A stretch of DNA of 14,360 nucleotides from Acidobacteriota bacterium (lineage in GTDB: Bacteria; Acidobacteriota; Terriglobia; UBA7540), in assembly GCA_021827245.1 (NCBI GenBank), contig JAKAWN010000148.1:1-14360 (forward strand), given 5' to 3'. Numbering within the stretch: the stretch's first letter is position 1; every line of letters starts with the position of its first letter. The notes under the pieces are model-generated. The model was not told the DNA's origin and made no database searches. It saw only the letters and a list, made by a program, of their open reading frames with translations. This document shows positions 1-6,562 of this stretch, one piece after another. Both the position numbers and the translations under genes were made by a program.

Positions 1-493
1 CCCCTTGCGAACAGAGGCCAGCCGGACGTTCTATGGCCAGGCGAATTTCATCGACTGCGCCCGGCTCGGCCGTCAAACTCACTGAGCCGTTCAAACATTG
101 ATACGGTTCAAACACCACGGGCGTGGCCTCGCCCTCATATAAAACGCACCTGGCATCTTCATAGTTGGGGTGCGCCCACGAAATGGTCAAGTCGCCCCCA
201 CGCCACACCCGCAGCCGAAGATACTGTCCGGTTTGATCGTCCAGGTAATACAGCGCGCCCCCGGGAAGGGCTCGGCGGTCCACGTCAGACACCTGAGTCA
301 GAAACTCCAGCAACTCCCCACCGATCTCGCGCGGAGGCGAAACGGCGTCGGGCTGGACGTGCCGCACCACCAGCGAGGGCGGGTCGGGCGAGAACTCCAG
401 CCATGTGGCGTCCACTTCCTCAAGCCGCCGTTGTGTTTCCCGGCTAAGCTTCCCCAAGTCTATTCTTCCTGTGCAGCCCAAATGGGTTCGCAT
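1..493 (-). CDS. Hypothetical protein, 3' part cut by window edge
   Basis: An open frame of 164 codons starts at the ATG at 493 and runs off the left end without a stop. The start is well supported: AGGAGG lies four bases upstream of the ATG (AGGAGG-CAGT-ATG on the minus strand). The visible protein begins MRTHLGCTGRIDLG. It is hydrophilic, with alternating charged and hydrophobic residues that suggest a soluble, mixed beta/alpha fold, and I see no signal peptide or membrane segment. A Tyr/Trp/Arg-rich middle part includes ALYYLDDQTGQYLRLRVW. I do not recognise the family. Reliable points are the open frame, the strong ribosome binding site and a codon pattern that looks coding. The function is unknown and the C-terminus lies outside the window. 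Confidence 0.7.
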   Translation of the reverse strand, partial: MRTHLGCTGRIDLGKLSRETQRRLEEVDATWLEFSPDPPSLVVRHVQPDAVSPPREIGGELLEFLTQVSDVDRRALPGGALYYLDDQTGQYLRLRVWRGGDLTISWAHPNYEDARCVLYEGEATPVVFEPYQCLNGSVSLTAEPGAVDEIRLAIERPAGLCSQG

Positions 494-935
494 ACTGCCT
501 CCTTGCACACACCCTCTTCGCTTCATCAGGGGCAGGGATTGAAGGGCAGCGCTATAATACAACGACCCCCATTACGCTAGACCGATCCGAAGTGAAGCTC
601 TGTAATCTTCGTCACACACGTATGTAGCAAAGATCACAAATGCGTCGGCGCCTCACCCAACCGACTGACGGAGACATCGCGATCTCTGCGATGTGTGCTG
701 AATTCCGGTCCTGACACGCGCGCGAACAGCCGCGCAACGGCGAAAGGACTTAAACCCCCTGCGTCAGCCAGGGGAACCGGAAACCATTTCCGCGGAGCGC
801 GCCGGCCCGGGGGACAGAAGCCACACGTCCGTTCGCATCGCTTTCCACGCCGCCAGACACAGAACAGATCTTTTCGCCGCCCGGCATGGACTTGAGCCGC
901 CCTCCTCAGTTCAGTCACCTCCCCGCAAATTTCTA
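494..935. other. 442-bp gap with stem-loops, no convincing gene
   Basis: No frame here combines a ribosome binding site with protein-like composition. Two hairpins are visible. One is ACATCGC (674-680) pairing with GCGATGT (688-694) across a 7-nt loop. The other is CCCCTG (756-761) pairing with CAGGGG (769-774), also across 7 nt. A TATAAT-like box at 553-558 (also TATTAT when read on the minus strand) could belong to the promoter of the leftward gene, but no good -35 box accompanies it. I could not match the structured part (about 735-830) to a known riboswitch or small RNA. Confidence 0.5.
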
Positions 936-969
936 TTGACATAGAGTACTCTATCATATAGAGTACAAT
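936..969 (+). promoter_or_regulatory. Promoter with embedded palindromic operator
   Basis: A consensus -35 box TTGACA (936-941) is followed by two possible -10 boxes, TATAGA (957-962, short 15-bp spacer) and TACAAT (964-969). The spacer holds a perfect 14-bp palindrome ATAGAGTACTCTAT (941-954), and its left half ATAGAGTAC recurs at 958-966, 17 bp downstream. A repressor bound here would cover the polymerase site. The obvious candidate is the winged-helix regulator encoded second in the operon. The repeats are seen directly; the regulator assignment is inference. Confidence 0.7.
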
Positions 970-1007
970 TCTGTGGCTCGACCAAGGGTTTGAAACAGGG
1001 GTGCCAC

Positions 1008-1030
1008 AGAGTCTGCGAGCTTCGCACTCT
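1008..1030 (+). other. Leader hairpin upstream of membrane-protein gene
   Basis: In the expected 5' leader, AGAGT (1008-1012) pairs with ACTCT (1026-1030) and GCGA (1015-1018) with TCGC (1022-1025), with a two-base bulge and a 3-nt loop. It lies 31 bases before the chosen start codon. It may affect mRNA stability or translation. No T-tract follows, so it is not a classical terminator. Confidence 0.35.
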
Positions 1031-1061
1031 GCGGTTTCTGATCTCAATAAGGGGGATGGGT

Positions 1062-1664
1062 ATGAATCAAGAGACATCGGCACAGGATCTGAACGACCGG
1101 CTGAAGACGATTGAAGGCATGCTCGCCGAAGGGCGGCGATCCACCGGCTGTTGGGGCTGGAGCTTTGTGCTTTGGGGCGTGGCTTTTTATGTGGCGATGG
1201 GTTGGTCCGCCTGGGGCCAGAGCGCTTGGGCGTGGCCCGTCACCATGGTCACGGCCGCCGTCATCACCTGGATTGTAGCCTCCACTAGGGCGGGGGGCGG
1301 AGCGGAAACCACTCTGGGCCGCGCGATCGCCTGGCTTTGGCGTGCGGCTGGGATCTCGATGTTCCTTCTCCTCTTTTCAATCGGCATTTCCGGCAAATTG
1401 ACCGCCCCGCAGCTGTCCATTGCTGTCGCTTCGGGCATGCTCGGCATGACCCACGCGGCCTCGGCTTTTACGTTGCGCTGGAAGGTTCAATTGGGCGTCG
1501 CGGTGATCTGGTGGGCGGCTGCCGTGGCGGCGTGCTTTGCCACGGTGAACCAGGCCGTGATCATCTTTATCATCGCGATCTTTGTTGGCATGATTGCTTT
1601 CGGGGCCTATGGAATGGTTCGCGACGGCGGCACGAGGTCGCATCGCGGAGCCGCGCATGCCTGA
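1062..1664 (+). CDS. Six-helix membrane protein paired with regulator
   Basis: This encodes a 200-residue protein starting MNQETSAQDLNDRLKTIEGM. A short charged, probably helical N-terminus (residues 1-30) is followed by about six hydrophobic segments, with Trp-rich first helices, and a short basic tail ending RSHRGAAHA. The ATG at 1062 is preferred over the ATG at 1056 and a TTG at 990 because GGGGG sits six bases before it. The gene follows a strong promoter with an operator and overlaps the downstream regulator gene by 8 bases, so the two are translationally coupled. I do not recognise a named family. The arrangement suggests a membrane partner or co-regulated target of the regulator, for example in envelope stress sensing, but no motif proves that. 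The N-terminal segment before the first helix is amphipathic and could contact a cytoplasmic partner. Confidence 0.85.
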   Translation: MNQETSAQDLNDRLKTIEGMLAEGRRSTGCWGWSFVLWGVAFYVAMGWSAWGQSAWAWPVTMVTAAVITWIVASTRAGGGAETTLGRAIAWLWRAAGISMFLLLFSIGISGKLTAPQLSIAVASGMLGMTHAASAFTLRWKVQLGVAVIWWAAAVAACFATVNQAVIIFIIAIFVGMIAFGAYGMVRDGGTRSHRGAAHA

Positions 1665-1962
1665 TCTGCCGGAGTTGAATCCTGTCATCCACGGCAAGCT
1701 GCGACTGGCATTGCTCTCGCTGCTGGCGGGCGTGGAACAGGCCGATTTCACCTGGCTGCGCGAGAAAACCGGCTCGACCGACGGCAACCTTGGAGCGCAA
1801 CTCGGCAGGCTGGAAGAAGCAGGCTACGTTCGGGTGAAGAAGAAGTTTGTGCACCGAAAACCCAAAACGATTTACCGCATGACCGACGCCGGACGCCAGG
1901 CCCTGGCAGAGTACGTTCAGGCGCTGAAACATCTCCTCGGCGCCGCCATCGACATTATTTAG
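1657..1962 (+). CDS. Winged-helix transcriptional regulator, HTH_34-like
   Basis: This is a 101-residue DNA-binding protein beginning MPDLPELNPVIHGKLRL. It has the winged-helix pattern of the HTH_34 (MarR/PadR-like) group: an N-terminal helix with HGKLRLALLSLL, a recognition-helix region around GSTDGNLGAQLGRLEEAGYV, a basic wing KKKFVHRKPKTIYRMTDAG, and a C-terminal helix RQALAEYVQALKHL that usually mediates dimerisation. The start at 1657 has GGAG seven bases upstream and overlaps the end of the membrane-protein gene (stop at 1662-1664). The length is normal for the family. I infer that it represses its own operon through the palindrome at 941-954. The ligand or signal is not visible. Confidence 0.9.
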   Translation: MPDLPELNPVIHGKLRLALLSLLAGVEQADFTWLREKTGSTDGNLGAQLGRLEEAGYVRVKKKFVHRKPKTIYRMTDAGRQALAEYVQALKHLLGAAIDII

Positions 1963-2344
1963 CGGCCGGGTGGTACATCCGTGCCGTATTTTGGCGTGTA
2001 CGCTGTCACGCTATTCGGTCTTCGTTGCCCGCTGTGGAATTTCCCGGCGCGGCTGGTGTGCGGCAGGAACCGCTCGCTTCGCGGGAACGCAGACGTTACA
2101 ATACCAGCGCCGCCGGCGAGCTGATCGGGCAGCGGGTAGTGCGGACCGCCCTTTTGCGGTCAGCGGTTCTTCCGTGGCATTTACTTGTCGCCGCCGAACC
2201 TCACCTGCATCAATATAACAGCCACTTACCGCGAACGCGGCGGTTTGTGCTATACTCCGCGGTCACGAAATAGACTGAAGAAGGCGGCAGAGCACCTCTG
2301 GCCCCACCACGCCCTGGCCAAAGGTACGTGGTACTTCCGTTCCA
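1963..2344. other. Intergenic region with one hairpin
   Basis: Open frames here lack ribosome binding sites and have Arg-rich, non-protein-like composition, so I call no gene. A hairpin GACCGC (2144-2149) / GCGGTC (2156-2161) with a 6-nt loop could help end the upstream operon, although no T-run follows the 3' arm. A TATACT box occurs at 2251-2256 with only a poorly spaced TTACCG (2226-2231) upstream. Confidence 0.45.
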
Positions 2345-2373
2345 TTGCCTCATTATTATTATCTGGTTATTAT
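2345..2373 (+). promoter_or_regulatory. Sigma70-type promoter for small unknown gene
   Basis: TTGCCT (2345-2350) and TATTAT (2368-2373) are separated by exactly 17 bp in an AT-rich stretch that contrasts with its surroundings. Transcription would start near 2380, giving a leader of roughly 40 bases before the start codon at 2424. Confidence 0.6.
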
Positions 2374-2423
2374 ACGGACATCAAATTCTCTGATTGGAGG
2401 GGGACGCCAGTGGAGGATTTATG

Positions 2424-2825
2424 ATGAAGGACAGCGAGAGGTATATCCTTACTACTGAAAGAGCGTCCGTTATGCGGAACGTGTTGACGCTCGTCTTCGC
2501 AGCAGGGAGATCAGGAGATGACGGAATCACCGGCGCGAATCCAAGCCTTGACACCTTCGCGAAGAGCGGCTGCGACAGGATGATCCTTGAACTGCAAAGA
2601 CCTAAAGAACCACTCGCAGTTATCTCCCCACGGGTCAGAAACCTTCGGATCTTCCGTCTTGGACGCGTCTTAGTAGTTACCGGAAAGGCTACCTCTCCCG
2701 GAATACTCCGCGATATTGAGGCGATGCGCCGTCCGCGCTTCTTCCCAGAACATCTGGCGTCAGGCCTGTTTGCACCCGTTCGTACGCTCTTTCACACGTT
2801 GCGGCTATCCAATCCTCAAAGTTAG
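2424..2825 (+). CDS. Small soluble hypothetical protein
   Basis: The protein has 133 residues from MKDSERYIL, or 134 if the adjacent ATG at 2421 is used. GGAGG at 2412-2416 gives a 7-base spacing to 2424 and 4 bases to 2421, so 2424 is preferred. A matching promoter lies about 50 bases upstream. The centre has alternating beta-like stretches (DRMILELQR, PLAVISPRV, LGRVLVVTG) followed by a helical GILRDIEAMRR segment. This suggests a small alpha/beta domain with a basic surface. There is no signal peptide or membrane helix. I do not recognise the family and give no function. It converges on the DUF6159 gene. The promoter, binding site and protein-like pattern argue that it is real. Confidence 0.65.
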   Translation: MKDSERYILTTERASVMRNVLTLVFAAGRSGDDGITGANPSLDTFAKSGCDRMILELQRPKEPLAVISPRVRNLRIFRLGRVLVVTGKATSPGILRDIEAMRRPRFFPEHLASGLFAPVRTLFHTLRLSNPQS

Positions 2826-2948
2826 CAAGCCCCGTCCTCTGCGTGCGGTGCGCTTACATCACGGTTTCTGCGACCTCTGTGGTTCCGTGCGCTTTGCGCT
2901 GAAATGCCACCGCACAAACCTGGTGCCGTGGGTACCGTCAACGCCTGA

Positions 2949-3013
2949 TGCTAATAGCCGACTGGTGACGGCTAATCGCTAATCGCTGGCCACTGACCCC
3001 TCGTCACTGATCC
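2949..3013. repeat. Degenerate short tandem repeat tract
   Basis: Between two convergent genes lies a run of imperfect 7-9-bp units: GCTAATAGC, GGCTAATC, GCTAATC, GGCCACTGACCC, CGTCACTGATCCC, CTAATACC. On the other strand these read as GATTAGC and GATCAGTGA-like units. An inverted pair AGCCG (2956-2960) / CGGCT (2969-2973) is included. It ends right at the stop codon of the minus-strand gene. It may act as a bidirectional end-of-gene structure or be a decayed simple repeat. Confidence 0.5.
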
Positions 3014-3877
3014 CTAATACCTGTACCCTGATTTGGGCTGCCAGGCGGAGGAAAGGGTATTCTGGCTGAAGCCTGTGGAAACTTCGCCCTTATTGGCATA
3101 GCGGTAGAGCTCGGCCATGAAAATGCCGTGGGTGGAGGCGCTGAGGACGGCCAAAAAGATGAAATAGATGATCATCAGCGAGGCGCCCACGGTGAACCAG
3201 GTGCCTCCGCCAAGCGATCCGCCGAGAATGGGCAGTGCGATTCCGGGCAATGCCAGCAGGAAGAAGATCAGCCCGAAGCTGAACGTGCCCACGACTTCCT
3301 CGCCCCAGTTGCTGCGGAAAAGGTGCGCAGAGCGCTTAAGCGCTTCAATGGGCCCGAGATTTTCAAAGGCCAGGATGGGAATCACAAAGAAGGTAGCGAG
3401 CGTCCAGGCCATGCCCACCAGGCTGATCACAATTCGCCCCACCAGGCTGGAGCGGTCTTCGATCATGCGCAGGATCATGCCCACCGTGGCCGCCAGAATC
3501 GACCACCGGAAGATGACACCCACGCGGTTCCAAGCGGCGCGCAGGCCGTCGCGCACCGTGGGATTCCCGCCCTCAAGGCGAATTGAAGCCGCGCAGACCA
3601 GCGCCGTGTTGAAGAATATGATGACAAAATAGTTCGCCAGGTAGAAGAGGAGCATTCCGCCGAACACCAGCGTGTTGCTGGGATGCCAGCTTCCCTGCTC
3701 CGCGATGGCGGCCTTGATTTGCGGATAGAAGAACACGCCGCTTCCCGCCAGCAGCGATAGCGTTACGACAATGCACGAAATCGCCGAAAGGATAGGCAGC
3801 AGCATCAATTCCTCGTCCTCACGGAGAATGGCGAAGCTCTGCTTGACGAGCGCCCAGGTGTTGCCGATCTTGCCCAT
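3014..3877 (-). CDS. DUF6159-family integral membrane protein
   Basis: This encodes a 287-residue protein starting MGKIGNTWALVKQSFAILRE. The N-terminal motif, in which a short amphipathic helix (WALVKQSFAILREDEEL) precedes LLPILSAIS, is what I associate with the DUF6159 family of unknown function. About six to seven hydrophobic segments follow, near residues 26-51, 73-97, 125-138, 146-168, 195-219 and 228-250. A conserved-looking loop NLGPIEALKRSAHLFRSNWG lies between them, and the polar C-terminus ends PKSGYRY. GGAG lies eight bases upstream of the ATG. The gene stands alone, convergent with the small gene on its left and divergent from rhaT. The family has no established function, and I assign only an inner-membrane location. 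Confidence 0.85.
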   Translation of the reverse strand: MGKIGNTWALVKQSFAILREDEELMLLPILSAISCIVVTLSLLAGSGVFFYPQIKAAIAEQGSWHPSNTLVFGGMLLFYLANYFVIIFFNTALVCAASIRLEGGNPTVRDGLRAAWNRVGVIFRWSILAATVGMILRMIEDRSSLVGRIVISLVGMAWTLATFFVIPILAFENLGPIEALKRSAHLFRSNWGEEVVGTFSFGLIFFLLALPGIALPILGGSLGGGTWFTVGASLMIIYFIFLAVLSASTHGIFMAELYRYANKGEVSTGFSQNTLSSAWQPKSGYRY

Positions 3878-4290
3878 CGTTTTCTCTCCTTATCAGCCTT
3901 TGAAGCAATGCGTCAGGCCCGCCTGCTCTGTGACACTTGCCGGCTGAAACCGGCTGCAGGCGCGTGCTACCTGCTTGATTCTTATGATAACATGCGGCCT
4001 CGCAACCGGTATTGCAGGGCATTTGGAGTTTTCAACCGCGAGCAACCGACGATCACGATCACGGCTAGGGTCAGCCATATCCCCGTCGGAAAGCGCGCCG
4101 ATGTGCCCGATTTGTGGGCCAGTAAAAACCTCCGTGTATTCGAGGGCAGTTATTCGGCCGACGTGCAGCAGCGTGGCGGAGTAATGATAAGAGTGAATCC
4201 CCTGAAGTAGCACAAAATCATCAGAACGCTGAAGGGGGAGCACTTTTCAGGATGCTTTTTCGAAGGTTTGTACGTCAGCGTGCTAAAGAC
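3878..4290. other. Divergent intergenic region, no gene called
   Basis: This is the left part of a 578-bp gap between divergent genes. It has a direct repeat CCGGCTG at 3940-3946 and 3950-3956 and otherwise no strong structure. Open frames on both strands have no ribosome binding sites and overlap each other, so I reject them. Control sequences for the leftward DUF6159 gene must lie here, but I could not find a well-spaced promoter for it. Confidence 0.4.
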
Positions 4291-4319
4291 TTGCACTACC
4301 GCTCGGCCAGGAATACACT
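4291..4319 (+). promoter_or_regulatory. Candidate promoter for rhaT
   Basis: TTGCAC (4291-4296) and TACACT (4314-4319) are separated by 17 bp, a good sigma70-type match. The transcript would carry a leader of about 130 bases before the rhaT start at 4456, long enough for post-transcriptional control, though I recognise no riboswitch in it. Confidence 0.45.
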
Positions 4320-4455
4320 TCCTTGCGCTGGCAAAAGAGTCTAGAATGATGCCCGCCTGAGCTGCGCTTTGCAGTTCAGCGGAATGTGCATCTTTTTTGG
4401 ATATCCGGATTGCTGAAGACTGCAGTGATTCTCGTAGTGATGAGGTGAGAAAGCC

Positions 4456-5493
4456 ATGTCAGGTGTCTCGATTGGAGTTCTTTTGTCAGCCATCGCCGGC
4501 GTCTTGAACGGAAGCTTTGCGGTGCCCACGAAGATCACCCGCAAGTGGCGATGGGAAAATATCTGGTCGGTGTGGGGCGTGTGGGCAATGTTCATCCTGC
4601 CGTGGGTCCTTACTTTTGCCACGATTCCCCACACTGTTCCATTCTTCGAGCACACACCCGCGGGCCAGTGGTCCCTGCTGATTCTTTTTGGCATTGGATT
4701 CGGGCTGGCGCAGATCTTCTTTGGCCTGGGTATTGCAGCTGTAGGCATCGCCTTGAACTTTGCCATTGCCATCGGCATTTCGACGGCTTTCGGCTCCATC
4801 GTGCCGTTTCTTTCGCAGCACGCGGACAAGGTTTTCACGAGCGAAGGGCTGTTCTTCTTTGTCGGCATCGTTCTAATGCTGGCCGGCATTGTAGTTTCAG
4901 CTTTGGCCGGGCGGGAAAAGGAAAGACAACTTTCGCTTGCAATGGCGGCGAAGCCGAATCCGGCGGAAAAGCGAATGAGTTTTGCGGCGGGGTTAACCTT
5001 GGTCATTTTAGCTGGACTAGGTTCTCCACTGGGCAACTTTGGGGCGGCTTTTTGCACTCCGACGCTGCAGCGTGCGGTTGAAATCGGAGCCAGCCCTGTT
5101 TGGCAATACAATGTGATTTGGGCACCGCTCTACACCGCATCGCTCGTGCCTTATCTGATTTACTGCATTTATCTTTGGCGCAAGAACCGCAGCTTCTCTC
5201 TTTTTGGCGTCGCAGGGTCGCAGGTCTATTGGCTGTACGGGTTTATTATGGCCGCCTTGTGGTTTGGCAGCTCGGCGATTTACGGCGTCGCAATGTCGAA
5301 CATCGGCAAAATGGGACCCGTGCTGGGCTGGCCGCTCTTCATGTCGGTTATTATCGTTGCCTCAAGCGCCTGGGGTTTCATCACCGGCGAATGGAAAGGC
5401 GCAGGAAAGAAAGCTGTAAATTCCATGATCCTGGCCATAGCGCTGTTGATTGTGGGATTCTGCACGCTGGCCTACAGCGGGACGCCTGGCTAG
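4456..5493 (+). CDS. rhaT: L-rhamnose/proton symporter family (RhaT)
   Basis: The protein has 345 residues, nearly the same length as E. coli RhaT (344). It imports L-rhamnose or a related sugar with protons across the inner membrane. It has about ten hydrophobic segments. The N-terminal helix GVLLSAIAGVLNGSFAVPTK is typical of the family, with the N-G-S-F-A-V-P-T-K stretch after the first helix. Later come GIGFGLAQIFFGLG, GSPLGNFGAAF, and an AALWFGSSAIYGVAMSNIG segment. The start at 4456 follows GAGGTGAG at a suitable distance. No rhamnose isomerase, kinase or aldolase gene is nearby, so the substrate is inferred from family only. Acidobacterial and Bacteroidota relatives often carry other sugars. 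A palindromic repeat begins 32 bases after the stop codon. Confidence 0.93.
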   Translation: MSGVSIGVLLSAIAGVLNGSFAVPTKITRKWRWENIWSVWGVWAMFILPWVLTFATIPHTVPFFEHTPAGQWSLLILFGIGFGLAQIFFGLGIAAVGIALNFAIAIGISTAFGSIVPFLSQHADKVFTSEGLFFFVGIVLMLAGIVVSALAGREKERQLSLAMAAKPNPAEKRMSFAAGLTLVILAGLGSPLGNFGAAFCTPTLQRAVEIGASPVWQYNVIWAPLYTASLVPYLIYCIYLWRKNRSFSLFGVAGSQVYWLYGFIMAALWFGSSAIYGVAMSNIGKMGPVLGWPLFMSVIIVASSAWGFITGEWKGAGKKAVNSMILAIALLIVGFCTLAYSGTPG

Positions 5494-5524
5494 TAGCCTG
5501 GACGGCCGGACTGTTTCTAATGAG

Positions 5525-5633
5525 GATTACAGAATAAAGTGACAACGCGCGTTGTAGCGGGTCTGCGACCGCCGGATTTTCGGCGCTCATAGAGCGCCGC
5601 TACAGAAGATGGATGTCACTTTATTTTGTAATC
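5525..5633. repeat. 109-bp MITE/REP-like palindromic element
   Basis: The outer arms GATTACAGAATAAAGTGACA (5525-5544) and TGTCACTTTATTTTGTAATC (5614-5633) are inverted repeats matching at 19 of 20 positions. Nested inside are TGTAGCGG (5553-5560) / CCGCTACA (5597-5604) and a strong hairpin CGGCGCTC-ATA-GAGCGCCG (5581-5599), plus a smaller GGTC-TGC-GACC. There is no coding capacity. I found no clear target duplication at its edges. The nested design resembles a REP-type palindrome inside a MITE. Its place just after rhaT means it could also shape the 3' end of that transcript. Confidence 0.75.
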
Positions 5634-5762
5634 GTCTGTAAGTGGCCGAGCACGTACCCGGAGCCTGTGGCCACCGCATCCGGGGGTGGGCCGCCGCCCG
5701 TCAACTTGACCAGGGGGAAGTTCGCCAGGCAATCATGAAGAATCTCTTGCGGCCAAACGTCC

Positions 5763-5770
5763 CGCCGAGC
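5763..5770 (+). repeat. Left copy of 8-bp target site duplication
   Basis: CGCCGAGC sits directly outside the left terminal repeat. An identical octamer sits directly outside the right terminal repeat at 6563-6570. The two bases before it are also shared, but these coincide with the last two bases of the right terminal repeat. Confidence 0.8.
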
Positions 5771-5790
5771 GGTAGTGTCCTAAGACTGCG
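5771..5790 (+). repeat. Left terminal inverted repeat
   Basis: GGTAGTGTCCTAAGACTGCG. It contains the stop codon of the cargo gene (5780-5782 on the minus strand), so the gene fills the element right up to its end. It differs from the other terminus at two positions (GA versus AT at repeat positions 14-15). Confidence 0.85.
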
Positions 5791-6451
5791 ATGAACTCGG
5801 AGAGGTCCAGTCCGTTTGATAGGAGGGTCTGCCAATCAGCAAAAGAATTCTGTCGAAGACGCGGACGCGATAGGGATAGGCGCCGATATCCAGATCCTCT
5901 ATCGTCTCTTTATACTTCGAGTAGAGTTGCTTCCAAACGTGAACGAACTGCTCATACTCTGGTGTTTCCTCTGCAATCGGATTGATGCCATCTTCGATCT
6001 TGCTGATGACATACAGTGCGGTCCTCGTCCAGGCGTCATAGAGCGGAACACTGTCTGGGTAGCACAACCACAGTGCTTTTGAGGCGAGCGAAGTGAAGTC
6101 GCGCGGCTTGCCGTAAGCCTTTTGGATCACCTCCATGAGCTCCCTGTGCGCGTCAGCGAGAGCTTTCGGGGTCGTCAAATCTCTACGCGGGTCTCTCTTA
6201 TCGGACCAGCAGAGCACCGCGTGAGTAATCTGATCCCGTTTCTCGCTTTTCACGCCAATAAAGACTTTATAGGAATTGAACCATGCGCGCAGGTCCTTTT
6301 GCCGAGTTGAAAGCTTTGTGTCTGTTTCTGTTACAGCCGTGATCGCTTTCTGGTCATCTGCGAGATCCTTTTCGAGACCCTTCGAATCGTTAATCATGTC
6401 AAGTGCCTTTTGCCAGAAGTGCCGCAGAACCGCTTCAAAATTCATCATCAT
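5780..6451 (-). CDS. Cargo protein of the mobile element, function unknown
   Basis: This encodes a 223-residue soluble protein starting MMMNFEAVLRHFWQKALDM. Any of three consecutive ATGs (6451, 6448, 6445) could be used. GGAGG at 6464-6468 is rather far away (12-18 bases), and an in-frame stop just upstream rules out a longer protein. The N-terminal third is a charged, coiled-coil-like region (NDSKGLEKDLADDQKAIT). The middle carries LASKALWLCYPDSVPLYDAW followed by a helix TRTALYVISK. The C-terminal part, YPYRVRVFDRILLLIGR, resembles accessory-genome proteins with an 'ASK-x-LhF-x-P-x-x-x-P-I-x-D' pattern, some of them near defence or phage genes. That likeness is from memory and tentative. 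There are no DDE, HUH or serine/tyrosine recombinase residues. Base composition looks less GC-rich than its neighbours, consistent with transfer. Confidence 0.8.
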   Translation of the reverse strand: MMMNFEAVLRHFWQKALDMINDSKGLEKDLADDQKAITAVTETDTKLSTRQKDLRAWFNSYKVFIGVKSEKRDQITHAVLCWSDKRDPRRDLTTPKALADAHRELMEVIQKAYGKPRDFTSLASKALWLCYPDSVPLYDAWTRTALYVISKIEDGINPIAEETPEYEQFVHVWKQLYSKYKETIEDLDIGAYPYRVRVFDRILLLIGRPSYQTDWTSPSSSQS

Positions 6452-6542
6452 CGATTCGCCTAGCCTCCGTTAGGTATTTTAGAAATCCTTTCAAATATTC
6501 TACTCCCGGAGCAGGCGGTTTTGCGGCACCTAATGAGATCAA

Positions 6543-6562
6543 CGCAGATTTAGGACACTACC
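6543..6562 (-). repeat. Right terminal inverted repeat
   Basis: Read on the minus strand this is GGTAGTGTCCTAAATCTGCG, matching the left terminus at 18 of 20 positions. The 91 bases between it and the cargo start codon would hold the cargo promoter, but I find no well-spaced -35/-10 pair there. Confidence 0.85.

Larger units (their letters stand above)
5771..6562. mobile_element. Mobile insertion cassette-like element, no transposase
   Basis: This 792-bp unit is bounded by inverted repeats GGTAGTGTCCTAAGACTGCG (5771-5790) and its near complement at 6543-6562, matching at 18 of 20 positions. It is flanked by an exact 8-bp direct repeat CGCCGAGC. Together these mark a transposition event. Inside is a single minus-strand gene (5780-6451) that is not a transposase, so the unit would need a transposase in trans. 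This is the architecture known as a mobile insertion cassette (non-autonomous element carrying a passenger gene). The GG...CC ends and 8-bp duplication would fit, among others, the IS1595 family, but I cannot assign it firmly. It lies about 200 bp upstream of the maltokinase gene. Confidence 0.85.

Noticed and set aside
740..835. Possible cobalamin-type riboswitch (AGGGGAACCGG and AGAAGCCAC resemble conserved pieces)
   Set aside because: The core GCCACTG box and the closing AGxCAGGAGAC element are missing, and no cobalamin gene follows.
634..1083. Minus-strand 149-codon open frame across the regulator promoter
   Set aside because: Cys/Arg-rich, no ribosome binding site, and it runs through the TTGACA promoter and operator of the opposite strand.
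3893..4243. Minus-strand 116-codon open frame and opposing plus-strand frame at 3908-4210
   Set aside because: Both lack ribosome binding sites, overlap each other and have non-protein-like composition.
4341..5111. Long minus-strand frame antisense to rhaT
   Set aside because: It is the complement of a clearly coding transporter, with Pro/Ser/Met-rich shadow composition.
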